Assembly: GCA_045638145.1 (NCBI GenBank)
Contig: JAZUAU010000002.1
Location: 1-25,685 of the forward strand
From: SFWF01 sp045638145
Lineage (GTDB): Bacteria; Bacillota; Clostridia; Oscillospirales; Acutalibacteraceae
Direction of reading: 5' to 3'
DNA length: 25,685 nt
This document shows positions 1 through 7,479 of this stretch, in pieces (the stretch's first letter is position 1; the number at the start of each line of letters is the position of its first letter). The position numbers were made by a program, and so were the translations under genes. The notes below the pieces were generated by a model. It searched no databases. It saw only the letters and a program-made list of their open reading frames with translations, and had not been told where the DNA came from.

Positions 1-22
1 TAATAGACCGAGGGCTTGACCT
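1..22 (+). rRNA. 23S rRNA, 3' end (partial)
   Basis: The first bases, ending in GAGGGCTTGACC, match the conserved 3' terminus of bacterial 23S rRNA, whose last helix closes the molecule against its 5' end. Only about 22 bases lie in the window. A 5S gene begins 80 bases later in the same direction, as expected for a 23S-5S rrn order. The exact mature end is an estimate. Confidence 0.8.
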
Positions 23-102
23 TTTTCGTTCCTCTGATGTTTGCTAACATTTTCCTTTGTTCAGTTTTTAGGGTGTGATTTGAAAGTCACAACCGAATAT
101 GA

Positions 103-217
<115 letters not shown>

Positions 218-218
<1 letters not shown>

Positions 219-260
219 ACAAAGAAAACACACAGAGAGATCTGTGTGTTTTTCTTTGTG
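218..260 (+). terminator. rrn operon terminator
   Basis: A long inverted repeat, CACAAAGAAAACACACAGA and its near-perfect complement with one extra T, closes around a GAGA loop. The 3' arm contains a T5 run. It starts at the last base of the 5S gene, where an rRNA operon terminator belongs. Confidence 0.8.
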
Positions 261-383
261 AGCTAAATTCGCGTTGCGAACTAAATTGACTAACGTCAGC
301 TAAATTCCTTGCGGGAGCTAAATTGGTCTACTCCTGCTAAACATGAATTTAATTTAGCTTGGTGCTTTAGCACAAATTTAGCT
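261..383. repeat. AGCTAAATT repeat array with mini-hairpin spacers
   Basis: The 9-mer A(G/A)CTAAATT occurs at 261-269, 279-287, 298-306 and 316-324, with a decayed copy at 335-343, at alternating 18 and 19 bp steps. The reverse complement AATTTAGCT is at 351-359 and 375-383. Most spacers are short inverted repeats: CGC/GCG at 270-278, GAC/GTC at 288-297, and GTGC/GCAC at 362-373. The whole can fold as a large hairpin with the last copies facing the first ones. No coding potential is seen. It may be a small dispersed repeat, but its genomic copy number cannot be judged here. Confidence 0.7.
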
Positions 384-485
384 GTCCCTTGAGGAACAGT
401 TTATCAGCAAGGTATTTTGCTATACTTTCCTAAAGAGGCTCGCGACAAGTGCAACTTTAAAATAAACCTTTATTAGTTACACTTT

Positions 486-512
486 CCCTAAGAGATTTCT
501 TCGGGGTTTTTT
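486..512 (+). terminator. Terminator-like hairpin upstream of spoIIE
   Basis: CCC-T-AAGA (486-493) pairs with TCTT-C-GGG (498-505) around a GATT loop with one mismatch, and is followed by a T6 run. No gene precedes it closely, so it may be a second terminator for the rrn operon or its repeat region. Confidence 0.5.
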
Positions 513-539
513 GCGTCTTTATTTTTAAAAATAGTAAAA

Positions 540-586
540 ATCGACAGCCTGCTTTGACAAAAAATTCACGCTCCGTGTATTACAAT
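540..586 (+). promoter_or_regulatory. Spo0A-type promoter of spoIIE
   Basis: Two sequences, ATCGACA (540-546) and TTTGACA (553-559), each match six of seven positions of the inverted 0A box TTCGACA. The second overlaps a consensus -35 hexamer TTGACA (554-559). A -10 hexamer TACAAT follows at 581-586 after a 21-nt spacer. An over-long 21-22 nt spacer with 0A boxes touching the -35 is the known architecture of Spo0A~P-activated sigma-A promoters such as Bacillus subtilis spoIIE and spoIIG. A competing TATAAT at 586-591 would need a 26-nt spacer. Confidence 0.65.
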
Positions 587-643
587 ATAATTTACAAGCG
601 AAAAGGGGAATGGGGGAGATTTTTTATGGAGGCAGTATAAAAA

Positions 644-2953
644 ATGAAGGAAGTAATAAAGAAGAAAACGGGGCTTTCTGAGATTGGGTACAGGGAACTC
701 GTTTTCGAGATAATAAGGCAGAGTTTAATTGCACTTGCGGGGCTGGTAATTTCGTCAGGCACGGTTTTTGGAAGCCTTCGCCCCTTCGGACTTGCTTTTC
801 TTGCGGCGGTGCCTAATGAATATCTCGCACTTTCGTCCTTCGGATGCTTTTTCGGTTATATTTTTTCGCTTTCTGCTTTGGGAAGTTTTCGATATTTTGC
901 GGCAATGTTTGCCATAATTGCAATAAAGGTGTTGCTTTCCGCTGTGCTTAAAAAGGCCTTGAAGCCTCTGTGGACGGCTCTTGTATGCCTTGCTACAACT
1001 CTCCTTACGGGGCTTGTAATAACAAGCGGCTCGACTCGTGGAATGATACTCTCTGTATCAGAGGCGGTGCTTGCTATGGGTGCGGCTTACTTTTTCACCT
1101 TCACATTTAAAACCCTTGCGGTTCGCAAAGAGGGGCTTTCGGGCGAAGAGCTTGCCTCGGTGCTGATATCGGTCAATATTTTAATTGTCGGTCTTATGGG
1201 ACTTGTTGCGGGAAATATTTCGGTAGGTAGAATGCTTTTTACCACATTTGTTTTGGTATCTGCACGTTACGGACAAACTATCGGAGGGGCTATAAGCGGC
1301 GTTACAGCAGGCTTTTGTGCCACCGTTGCAACGGGCAATATGATAAGCCTGCCTGTTTTTGCCTTTGGTGGAGTTATTGCAGGGGTTTTCGCCTCAAGAG
1401 GTAAGTATATATGTACAGCGGCGTATATTCTTGCTACCAGCGTTGCATCGGCGTTGGCAGGGGATTTTGCTGCGAGCGTTGGAGTATTTATAGAGGTGGC
1501 TTTCGGATCGGCAATAGCGCTTTGTATACCAAAAACAATTTGTATCAAGGTCGGCAGAATGTTTTCGCCCCCTGCGAGGACAATTTCGGAAAACGGAATG
1601 AAAAAATCGGTTACAATGCGGCTTAAATATGCCGCAGGGGCACTTTCCGATGTTTCCGAAACAGTTGAAACGGTGGCCCGTGAGCTATCACGTATTAATG
1701 CTCCCGATTTTGAAACAGTAATTTCAAATATCGAAAAGGATGCCTGTATCGGATGTTCGCTCTGCACCCATTGTTGGGAGCAGAAGAAAAACGAGACGGT
1801 TACTGCCATTTTAGATATGATAAAGGCAATTAAAGAAGATAAAACAGAGCCCTCGGATGAGGCTCCCGACGAATTCCGTGGAAGATGCATACGTACTCAG
1901 AAAATGGGACAGGCGGTTTTCAGGCACTATTCCGACTATGCCTCCCGTATGGCGGCAGAAAACAGACTTTCTGATGTTCGAAATGTTGTTTCCGACCAGT
2001 TCGAGGGAATTTCAAATATGCTCATAGACCTCGCGGCAGAGCTTAACCGTGATGAAATGTTTGATGACGTGACGGCAGGAAAAATTGCTGCAGCGCTTAA
2101 AAATATCGATATCCGCGCCGAGGAATGTGGTTGCAGGGTTGATAAATACGGCAGAATGTCGGTTGAAATAATTGTAAAACCCTCCGAGAGGATAAGATAC
2201 AACAGAATGCAGATTCTCCGCACGGTCGAAGCTTGTTGCGACCGAGATTTTGAACCGCCGAGTGTTGCCGAGCTTGAGAAAAATGTTTATATTACTCTCA
2301 CAGAAAAGGCAGTTATTACTGCCGATATTGGCGTTTCGCAGCATGCTTGCTCACCATCGGGTATATGCGGCGATGCTTACAATCATTTTAACGACGGAAA
2401 GGGAAGAGTGTTTATGATAATTTCCGACGGAATGGGCGCAGGGGGCAGAGCAGCAGTTGACGGAGCAATGGCTTCGGGACTTATGTCGAGGCTTTTAAAG
2501 GCAGGCTTCGGCTATGATTGCTCGCTCAGTATCGTAAATTCAGCGATGCTCTTTAAATCAACCGATGAGTCACTTGCGACGGTTGACATTTCCTGCATCG
2601 ACCTATTCAGCGGAAGAACAGACCTTCTTAAAGCAGGTGCGGCGCCCACTATAATCCGCAGAAACGGTAAAAGCGGTAGGGCACAGTCAACCTCGCTTCC
2701 TGCGGGAATTCTCCGCGACGTGGGCTTTGACAAGGCGACCGTAAAGCTTTATCCAGGTGACGTTGTCGTTATGATGAGTGACGGAGCAACGAGCGAGGGT
2801 ACAGAGTGGCTTTGTGCTGAGATTGATGCTTGGCGGGACGGAAATGCTCAAAATTTAGCTGAGCATTTAATGCGCTGTGCTCGTCGGCGCAGAAGCGATA
2901 ACCACGAGGATGATATAACCGTTATGGCGGCTATAATAGAGAGGGCAGTATAA
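644..2953 (+). CDS. spoIIE: Stage II sporulation protein E (SpoIIE)
   Basis: 769 aa. SpoIIE is the membrane-bound PP2C-type phosphatase that dephosphorylates SpoIIAA at the asymmetric septum and so activates sigma-F in the forespore. It also works with FtsZ in septum placement. The first 310 or so residues are strongly hydrophobic, with about ten membrane segments. A linker follows with a cysteine cluster, C368-x2-C371-x2-C374-x2-CW. The C-terminal PP2C domain has the metal-binding signatures SDGMGAGG (D595), MSDGATS (D713) and DDITVM (D756/D757). GGAGG lies 11 nt before the ATG. The length is close to that of other SpoIIE proteins, and a terminator follows at once, so it is probably monocistronic. 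The upstream Spo0A-like promoter fits its sporulation role. The call is secure; the cysteine cluster recalls conserved cysteines in other SpoIIE sequences. Confidence 0.95.
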   Translation: MKEVIKKKTGLSEIGYRELVFEIIRQSLIALAGLVISSGTVFGSLRPFGLAFLAAVPNEYLALSSFGCFFGYIFSLSALGSFRYFAAMFAIIAIKVLLSAVLKKALKPLWTALVCLATTLLTGLVITSGSTRGMILSVSEAVLAMGAAYFFTFTFKTLAVRKEGLSGEELASVLISVNILIVGLMGLVAGNISVGRMLFTTFVLVSARYGQTIGGAISGVTAGFCATVATGNMISLPVFAFGGVIAGVFASRGKYICTAAYILATSVASALAGDFAASVGVFIEVAFGSAIALCIPKTICIKVGRMFSPPARTISENGMKKSVTMRLKYAAGALSDVSETVETVARELSRINAPDFETVISNIEKDACIGCSLCTHCWEQKKNETVTAILDMIKAIKEDKTEPSDEAPDEFRGRCIRTQKMGQAVFRHYSDYASRMAAENRLSDVRNVVSDQFEGISNMLIDLAAELNRDEMFDDVTAGKIAAALKNIDIRAEECGCRVDKYGRMSVEIIVKPSERIRYNRMQILRTVEACCDRDFEPPSVAELEKNVYITLTEKAVITADIGVSQHACSPSGICGDAYNHFNDGKGRVFMIISDGMGAGGRAAVDGAMASGLMSRLLKAGFGYDCSLSIVNSAMLFKSTDESLATVDISCIDLFSGRTDLLKAGAAPTIIRRNGKSGRAQSTSLPAGILRDVGFDKATVKLYPGDVVVMMSDGATSEGTEWLCAEIDAWRDGNAQNLAEHLMRCARRRRSDNHEDDITVMAAIIERAV

Positions 2954-2963
2954 ATAAATGCAC

Positions 2964-2990
2964 AGGACGGAGTTAATCCGTCCTTTTTTT
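2964..2990 (+). terminator. spoIIE terminator
   Basis: AGGACGGA (2964-2971) pairs perfectly with TCCGTCCT (2977-2984) around GTTAA, followed by T7. It begins 11 nt after the spoIIE stop codon. The next gene has its own promoter downstream. Confidence 0.9.
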
Positions 2991-3000
2991 ATAGAAATAA

Positions 3001-3029
3001 TTGACATAAGAGTTAGCAAAATATATAAT
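3001..3029 (+). promoter_or_regulatory. Sigma-A promoter of the membrane-protein pair
   Basis: TTGACA (3001-3006), a 17-nt spacer and TATAAT (3024-3029) form a full-consensus promoter. Because it lies downstream of an in-frame ATG at 2958, it fixes the start of the next gene at 3066. Confidence 0.85.
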
Positions 3030-3065
3030 TGGTTGCAGAACCCTAAGAAACGGAGCAAATATAAA

Positions 3066-3626
3066 ATGTGGAGATACCGAAATGACACACCTCTTACCGA
3101 AGAAGAAATCGAAGCAAATAAAAAGAAAATGAATCGAGTATATATTGCTTTGTTTTTATCCTTTATTTTTATAATGCTTTGCGCATTTATTCCGCAGATA
3201 GTATCACATATCAGAAATTCTAAGGAACCTATCGTTATAACGGCGCTCAACGAAGAATATGAGGGAAAGCTTAATATTAAAGCAACTGATCTCAAAGTGA
3301 TGAAGTACGAATATGAACCGGGCATGATCATTGTTGGTGTAAGGTTCGAGATTACAAACAACAGCAAGTTTGAACGCAATACCCTATATGATTTGGACGT
3401 TTACGTTGACGATGTAAAGGTGGATTCGCGATATGAGAACTGGTTTAATAGTGCGAATGAAAATCTTAGACAGACTGAAATCGCGTCCGGCAAAAAGATT
3501 ATGGGATATGCAACCGCGATAGCAACAAAGGATTCTCAAAAGGTTGAATTCATATTCGAAAATATAGATGGATATGGAACAGGACAGCAAGTTGTCTTCG
3601 TTTTTGATATTCCGAAAACAGAGTAA
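3066..3626 (+). CDS. Membrane-anchored protein with DUF4352-like extracellular domain
   Basis: 186 aa from ATG 3066. An in-frame ATG at 2958 is rejected because it lies in the spoIIE terminator and upstream of the gene's own promoter. The N-terminus is charged and rich in Glu and Lys. One membrane helix spans about residues 25-45 (YIALFLSFIFIMLCAFIPQ). An outside domain follows, with the pattern IIVGVRFEITNNS...LYDLDVYVDD and a late VEFIFEN strand. That pattern recalls the DUF4352/DUF5067 immunoglobulin-like fold of secreted Firmicute lipoproteins. The ribosome site (CGGAG) is modest. It is followed 12 nt later by the zinc-ribbon membrane protein, probably in one operon. The function is unknown, and the domain call is by pattern only. 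Confidence 0.75.
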   Translation: MWRYRNDTPLTEEEIEANKKKMNRVYIALFLSFIFIMLCAFIPQIVSHIRNSKEPIVITALNEEYEGKLNIKATDLKVMKYEYEPGMIIVGVRFEITNNSKFERNTLYDLDVYVDDVKVDSRYENWFNSANENLRQTEIASGKKIMGYATAIATKDSQKVEFIFENIDGYGTGQQVVFVFDIPKTE

Positions 3627-3638
3627 GGAGATGTTGTT

Positions 3639-4088
3639 ATGAGACGTAGTAACGGAACAGGGCTTCACAGATATTGGTATATTAGGCTGATTACATTGCT
3701 TCTGACGGTAGTGTTGCCTTTTGGAGCCGCATTTTATATTTTTGAATACAAACCTGATTTGATCAACTATTCAAATATGGTACCGATCATTTTTGGTTGG
3801 CTTGTTTATGTCATTATTTTGACTGTTGTCTCACTTAAAATAGAGGACATTCTTGAGAAAAAGAGAAACCCGAAAAGACAGCGCGTGGTTATAAACAATG
3901 TTGAACTCTCTGAAGCGGATAAAGAAGCTTTTAATATTGCTATGAGCCAGTTAGGTAATATTATAAATAAACAGAGTAATACTGAAACTTCGGGAAATAA
4001 TTCTCAGTGCCCCAAGTGTTATGGTCTTAATACTGTAAAGATGAATACAGGCAAGACGGTTTGTATGGATTGTGAGCACAAGTTTTAA
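3639..4088 (+). CDS. Small membrane protein with C-terminal zinc ribbon
   Basis: 149 aa. Two hydrophobic stretches (about residues 14-33 and 47-66) suggest a helical hairpin in the membrane. A Lys/Arg-rich cytoplasmic stretch follows, then a C-terminal zinc ribbon with CPKC and CMDC as the two knuckles, 14 residues apart. AAGGAG precedes the ATG by 9 nt. It shares the promoter at 3001 with the preceding gene and ends before a terminator, giving a two-gene operon. Zinc ribbons on short membrane proteins often have no known role. I do not recognise a named family. Confidence 0.75.
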   Translation: MRRSNGTGLHRYWYIRLITLLLTVVLPFGAAFYIFEYKPDLINYSNMVPIIFGWLVYVIILTVVSLKIEDILEKKRNPKRQRVVINNVELSEADKEAFNIAMSQLGNIINKQSNTETSGNNSQCPKCYGLNTVKMNTGKTVCMDCEHKF

Positions 4089-4116
4089 AAATACCATTTT
4101 AAGAAACATTTTTTGC

Positions 4117-4155
4117 AACAGATGAGGGTTCGCTTCAGGGCCCCGTCTGTTTTTT
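4117..4155 (+). terminator. Terminator after the membrane-protein pair
   Basis: AACAGA-TG-AGGG and CCCC-G-TCTGTT form a stem with an inner mismatch over a loop of about a dozen bases, followed by T6. It lies 28 nt after the stop codon. Confidence 0.75.
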
Positions 4156-4230
4156 AATTGCAAATATTATCAAGAAACCAAGCCTTATTTGTAAAAATTT
4201 TCATTACCCGAATTTCCCGTTTTAAAAATA

Positions 4231-4282
4231 TTGACGGAGGAAAATAAATAATATATAATTATATTGTATTGGTCTGCAATAT
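4231..4282 (+). promoter_or_regulatory. uxuA promoter with candidate operator
   Basis: TTGACG (4231-4236), a 17-nt spacer and TATAAT (4254-4259) precede uxuA. Just downstream, over the likely transcription start, TATTG (4267-4271) and CAATA (4277-4281) form a palindrome with a 5-bp centre. ATATTG (4261-4266) and CAATAT (4277-4282) give an overlapping alternative. A repressor bound here would block the start, as GntR- or LacI-type regulators do in hexuronate operons. The regulator is not identified. Confidence 0.6.
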
Positions 4283-4314
4283 AGCAGAAGAGAAAATGAT
4301 AGGAGATATGATTT

Positions 4315-5382
4315 ATGAAAATGTCTTTCCGCTGGTATGGCGAATCCGACCCGATTTCTTTGCAATATATCCGTCAGATACCCAATATGCGTTCAATCGT
4401 CAGTGCCGTTTATGACGTTGCGCCCGGTGAGGTTTGGCCCGAAGAGAGCCTTGCTCGTATGAAGGCTGAGGTCGAGGCTAACGGTATGCTTTTTGACGTT
4501 GTTGAGTCTATCCCCGTTCATGAGGATATTAAGCTCGGCAGAGGAAAGGCCAGTGAATATATCGACGTTTACTGCGAGAACATCCGACGCTGTGCAAAAT
4601 ACGGAGTAAAATGCGTTACCTATAACTTTATGCCGGTTTTCGACTGGACAAGAACTCAACTTGACAAGGTTGCACCCGACGGCTCAACAAGCCTTGTTAT
4701 GTATTGGGAGCAGATGAAGGGACTTGACCCCCTGAGGGACGATATCCATCTTCCCGGATGGGACTCTTCCTATACTCAGGATGAGGTAAGAGAGCTTATC
4801 TCTGCCTATGGCGAGCTTGGAGAAGAGGGGCTTTGGATGAATTTAGAGAAGTTCTTAAAGGCGGTTATCCCCGTTGCTGAGGAATGCGGAATTAGAATGG
4901 CTATCCACCCCGATGACCCGCCGTATCCAATTTTCGGAATTCCGAGAATTATCACAAATGAAGAGAATCTTGACAGAATGCTCGCAATCGTTGACAGTCC
5001 TGCAAACTCGCTTTGCCTTTGCACAGGCTCGCTCGGTTGTGCAAAGACTAACGACATGGTAAAAATGGTTAAAAAATACAGCGCAATGGATAGAATCGCA
5101 TTTATGCATATGCGGCAGGTGCTTGTACTTGAGGACGGAAGCTTCGAGGAGCAGGGACATCTTTCCGACTGCGGAAGTCTTGATATGTATGCTATTACAA
5201 AGGCACTTGTTGAGACGGGATTTGACGGTTATGTCCGTCCCGACCACGGCAGAATGATTTGGGGCGAAACGGGAAAGCCCGGATACGGACTTTACGATCG
5301 CGCTCTCGGCGCTACCTATCTTAACGGACTTTTTGAGGCCTGCGAAAAGGCTCATAATGCTTTATGGAGGAAGACAGTATAA
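4315..5382 (+). CDS. uxuA: Mannonate dehydratase
   Basis: 355 aa. UxuA converts D-mannonate to 2-keto-3-deoxy-D-gluconate (KDG) in glucuronate catabolism. It is a TIM-barrel, metal-dependent enzyme of the cytosol. The sequence begins MKMSFRWYG and shows family landmarks: NFMPVFDWTRT, AIHPDDPP (metal-binding His/Asp), FMHMRQV and YVRPDHGRMIWGE near the C-terminus. The length is normal for the family. AGGAG at 4301-4305 supports ATG 4315; an ATG two codons later is possible. Its stop overlaps the start of the SDR gene (TAATG), so the two are translationally coupled. It has its own promoter and a candidate operator. The call is firm. Confidence 0.95.
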   Translation: MKMSFRWYGESDPISLQYIRQIPNMRSIVSAVYDVAPGEVWPEESLARMKAEVEANGMLFDVVESIPVHEDIKLGRGKASEYIDVYCENIRRCAKYGVKCVTYNFMPVFDWTRTQLDKVAPDGSTSLVMYWEQMKGLDPLRDDIHLPGWDSSYTQDEVRELISAYGELGEEGLWMNLEKFLKAVIPVAEECGIRMAIHPDDPPYPIFGIPRIITNEENLDRMLAIVDSPANSLCLCTGSLGCAKTNDMVKMVKKYSAMDRIAFMHMRQVLVLEDGSFEEQGHLSDCGSLDMYAITKALVETGFDGYVRPDHGRMIWGETGKPGYGLYDRALGATYLNGLFEACEKAHNALWRKTV

Positions 5383-6233
5383 TGAATAAAAATGTTATAA
5401 ATACCGATCTTACAGGCAAGGTTGCGGTTGTTACAGGCGCCGGCGGAGTGCTTTGCGGAGCATTTGCAAAAACTCTTGCCAGAGCAGGCGCCGCGGTTGC
5501 GCTTCTCGACCTTAACGATGCGGCGGCAGAGGCTATTGCCGCCGAGATAAGAGAAGAGGGCGGAAAGGCAAAAGCTTACAGGTGCAATGTACTCGACAAG
5601 GCTATCTGCTTCGAAGTAGCAGATAAGGTTAAGGCAGACTTTGGCCCGTGTGACATTCTCATTAACGGCGCAGGCGGAAATAACCCCAGAGCTACCACAG
5701 ACAAGGAATATTTTGAGATTGGAGATATTGATGCCGATACAAAATCCTTCTTTGACCTTGATGCTGACGGAGTTTCCTTTGTTTTTAATCTCAACTTCCT
5801 CGGAACGCTTATTCCGACACAGGCTTTTACCGCACAGATGGTTGGTAGAGAGGGCTGCAACATTATCAATATCAGCTCTATGAACGCGTTTACTCCTCTT
5901 ACAAAGATTCCCGCATATTCGGGCGCAAAGGCTGCGATTTCCAACTTTACGCAGTGGCTTGCAGTTCATTTTTCAAAGGTTGGTATTCGTGTAAATGCAA
6001 TCGCCCCCGGCTTCTTCTCAACCAAGCAGAATGCCGCTCTTCTCTTTAATTCAGACGGCACACCTACTGCAAGAACAGGCAAGATTTTAGCCGCAACACC
6101 TATGGGACGTTTCGGTGAGAGCGACGAGCTTGACGGAGGACTTCTCTTCCTGCTCAACAACCATGCTGCAAGCTTCATCACCGGCGTCGTTCTTCCCATT
6201 GACGGCGGATTCTCGGCATATTCAGGCGTATAA
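5382..6233 (+). CDS. uxuB: SDR-family D-mannonate oxidoreductase (fructuronate reductase)
   Basis: 283 aa from ATG 5382, which shares an A with the uxuA stop; GGAGG at 5366-5370 sits inside uxuA. An in-frame ATG 18 nt upstream overlaps that ribosome site and is unlikely. This is a short-chain dehydrogenase: a nucleotide-binding TGAGGVLCG at residues 18-26, an NGAGG motif, a serine in NISSMN, and the catalytic pair Y179-x3-K183 in YSGAK. Position behind uxuA and size match the Bacillus-type UxuB/YjmF enzymes, which interconvert fructuronate and mannonate. These are unrelated to the long-chain UxuB of Escherichia coli. The family is certain; the exact substrate is inferred from context. Confidence 0.85.
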   Translation: MNKNVINTDLTGKVAVVTGAGGVLCGAFAKTLARAGAAVALLDLNDAAAEAIAAEIREEGGKAKAYRCNVLDKAICFEVADKVKADFGPCDILINGAGGNNPRATTDKEYFEIGDIDADTKSFFDLDADGVSFVFNLNFLGTLIPTQAFTAQMVGREGCNIINISSMNAFTPLTKIPAYSGAKAAISNFTQWLAVHFSKVGIRVNAIAPGFFSTKQNAALLFNSDGTPTARTGKILAATPMGRFGESDELDGGLLFLLNNHAASFITGVVLPIDGGFSAYSGV

Positions 6234-6276
6234 GTCATAAAAGATAGAAAAATCTTGCTTAATGCGTGAAAGTGAC

Positions 6277-6306
6277 TTGATTTTTAGAGTGCAGTGATAT
6301 TATAAT
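6277..6306 (+). promoter_or_regulatory. kdgK promoter
   Basis: TTGATT (6277-6282), an 18-nt spacer and TATAAT (6301-6306) lie 38 nt before the kdgK ATG. The palindrome seen at uxuA is not repeated here. Confidence 0.65.
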
Positions 6307-6343
6307 ACTTGTGTAAATAATTTTCTCAAAGGAGATATGTAAT

Positions 6344-7366
6344 ATGGCAAAAATTGTTACTTTTGGCGAGCTTATGTTAAGACTTGCTACCAACGGATAT
6401 TACCGTTTCTTCCAGAACGATCAGCTTCAGGCTACCTTTGGCGGCGGCGAGGCAAACGTTGCGGTTTCTCTTGCGAACTACGGTATGGATGCATCTTTTG
6501 TTACCAAGCTCCCCAAGCACGCAATCGGTCAGGCTGCTGTTGATTCTCTCCGTTATTTCGGAGTAGACACCAGCGGCATCGTTCGCGGCGGTGAAAGAGT
6601 TGGTATTTATTACCTCGAAAAGGGCGCTTCTCAGAGAGGCTCCGTTTGCATCTATGACCGCGCTTATTCCGCTATCCAGATGGCTGACCCTGCTGACTTT
6701 GATTGGGATGCTATCTTTGAGGGTGCTGATTGGTTCCACTTCACAGGAATTACTCCCGCTTTAGGTGAGAATCTTGTTGAAATCTGCAAACAGGCTTGCA
6801 AGGCTGCAAAGGCAAAGGGTGTTAAGATTTCCTGTGACCTTAATTACCGCGGAAAGCTTTGGACTCGCGATCAGGCAAGAGCTGCTATGACCGAGCTTTG
6901 TCAGTATGTTGATGTCTGCATTTCTAACGAAGAGGATGCTAAGGACGTATTTGGTATTGAGGCTGAGAATACCGACATCTACGGCGGCAAGCTCAATAAG
7001 GAAGGCTACAAGTCGGTTGCAAAGCAGCTTGCTGATAAGTTTGGCTTCGAGAAGGTTGCTATCACACTTCGCACCTCTATTTCTGCAAGTGATAACGACT
7101 GGGCAGCTATGCTTTACGATGGAACTGATTACTGCTTCTCTAAGGAATATCATCTCCATATTGTTGACCGTGTTGGCGGTGGCGACTCCTTCGGAGGCGG
7201 ACTTATCTATGCACTTCTTTCGGGCAAAACCACTCAGGAGGCTGTTGAATTTGCAGTTGCAGCATCTGCTCTTAAGCACTCTGTTGAGGGCGACTTTAAC
7301 CGCGTATCCGTTTCCGAGGTTGAAAAGCTTGCAAAGGGCGACGGCTCAGGCCGCGTTCAGCGCTAA
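6344..7366 (+). CDS. kdgK: 2-Keto-3-deoxygluconate kinase (PfkB family)
   Basis: 340 aa. The enzyme phosphorylates KDG to KDPG, the step after UxuA. It is a PfkB/ribokinase-fold sugar kinase: FGELMLRL at the N-terminus, the GGGEANVA substrate-binding motif near residue 35, and the C-terminal DRVGGGDSFGGG signature containing the catalytic base D281. GGAGAT precedes the ATG at normal spacing. It has its own promoter and terminator next to uxuA-uxuB, so the three form one metabolic cluster read as two transcripts. No KDPG aldolase (eda) or uronate isomerase (uxaC) is in the window; they must lie elsewhere if the pathway is complete. Confidence 0.93.
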   Translation: MAKIVTFGELMLRLATNGYYRFFQNDQLQATFGGGEANVAVSLANYGMDASFVTKLPKHAIGQAAVDSLRYFGVDTSGIVRGGERVGIYYLEKGASQRGSVCIYDRAYSAIQMADPADFDWDAIFEGADWFHFTGITPALGENLVEICKQACKAAKAKGVKISCDLNYRGKLWTRDQARAAMTELCQYVDVCISNEEDAKDVFGIEAENTDIYGGKLNKEGYKSVAKQLADKFGFEKVAITLRTSISASDNDWAAMLYDGTDYCFSKEYHLHIVDRVGGGDSFGGGLIYALLSGKTTQEAVEFAVAASALKHSVEGDFNRVSVSEVEKLAKGDGSGRVQR

Positions 7367-7380
7367 TTCTATCAAAAATG

Positions 7381-7408
7381 ATACCCTGACAATCGTCAGG
7401 GTATTTTT
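7381..7408 (+). terminator. kdgK terminator
   Basis: ATACCCTGAC and GTCAGGGTAT form a perfect 10-bp stem around AATC, followed by a T5 run. It lies 15 nt after the kdgK stop. Confidence 0.9.
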
Positions 7409-7419
7409 GTAAAATAAAA

Positions 7420-7448
7420 TTGACAAAAACTTAACGATATTATATACT
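7420..7448 (+). promoter_or_regulatory. Promoter of the LysR gene
   Basis: TTGACA (7420-7425), a 17-nt spacer and TATACT (7443-7448) precede the TTG start by about 30 nt. Confidence 0.75.
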
Positions 7449-7479
7449 TTATGAAAACTCATAGAAGGGGACAAAGGTT

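Noticed and set aside
2958..3065. Earlier in-frame start for the 186-aa membrane protein
   Set aside because: It lies in the spoIIE terminator and upstream of the consensus promoter at 3001-3029, so it would not be on the transcript.
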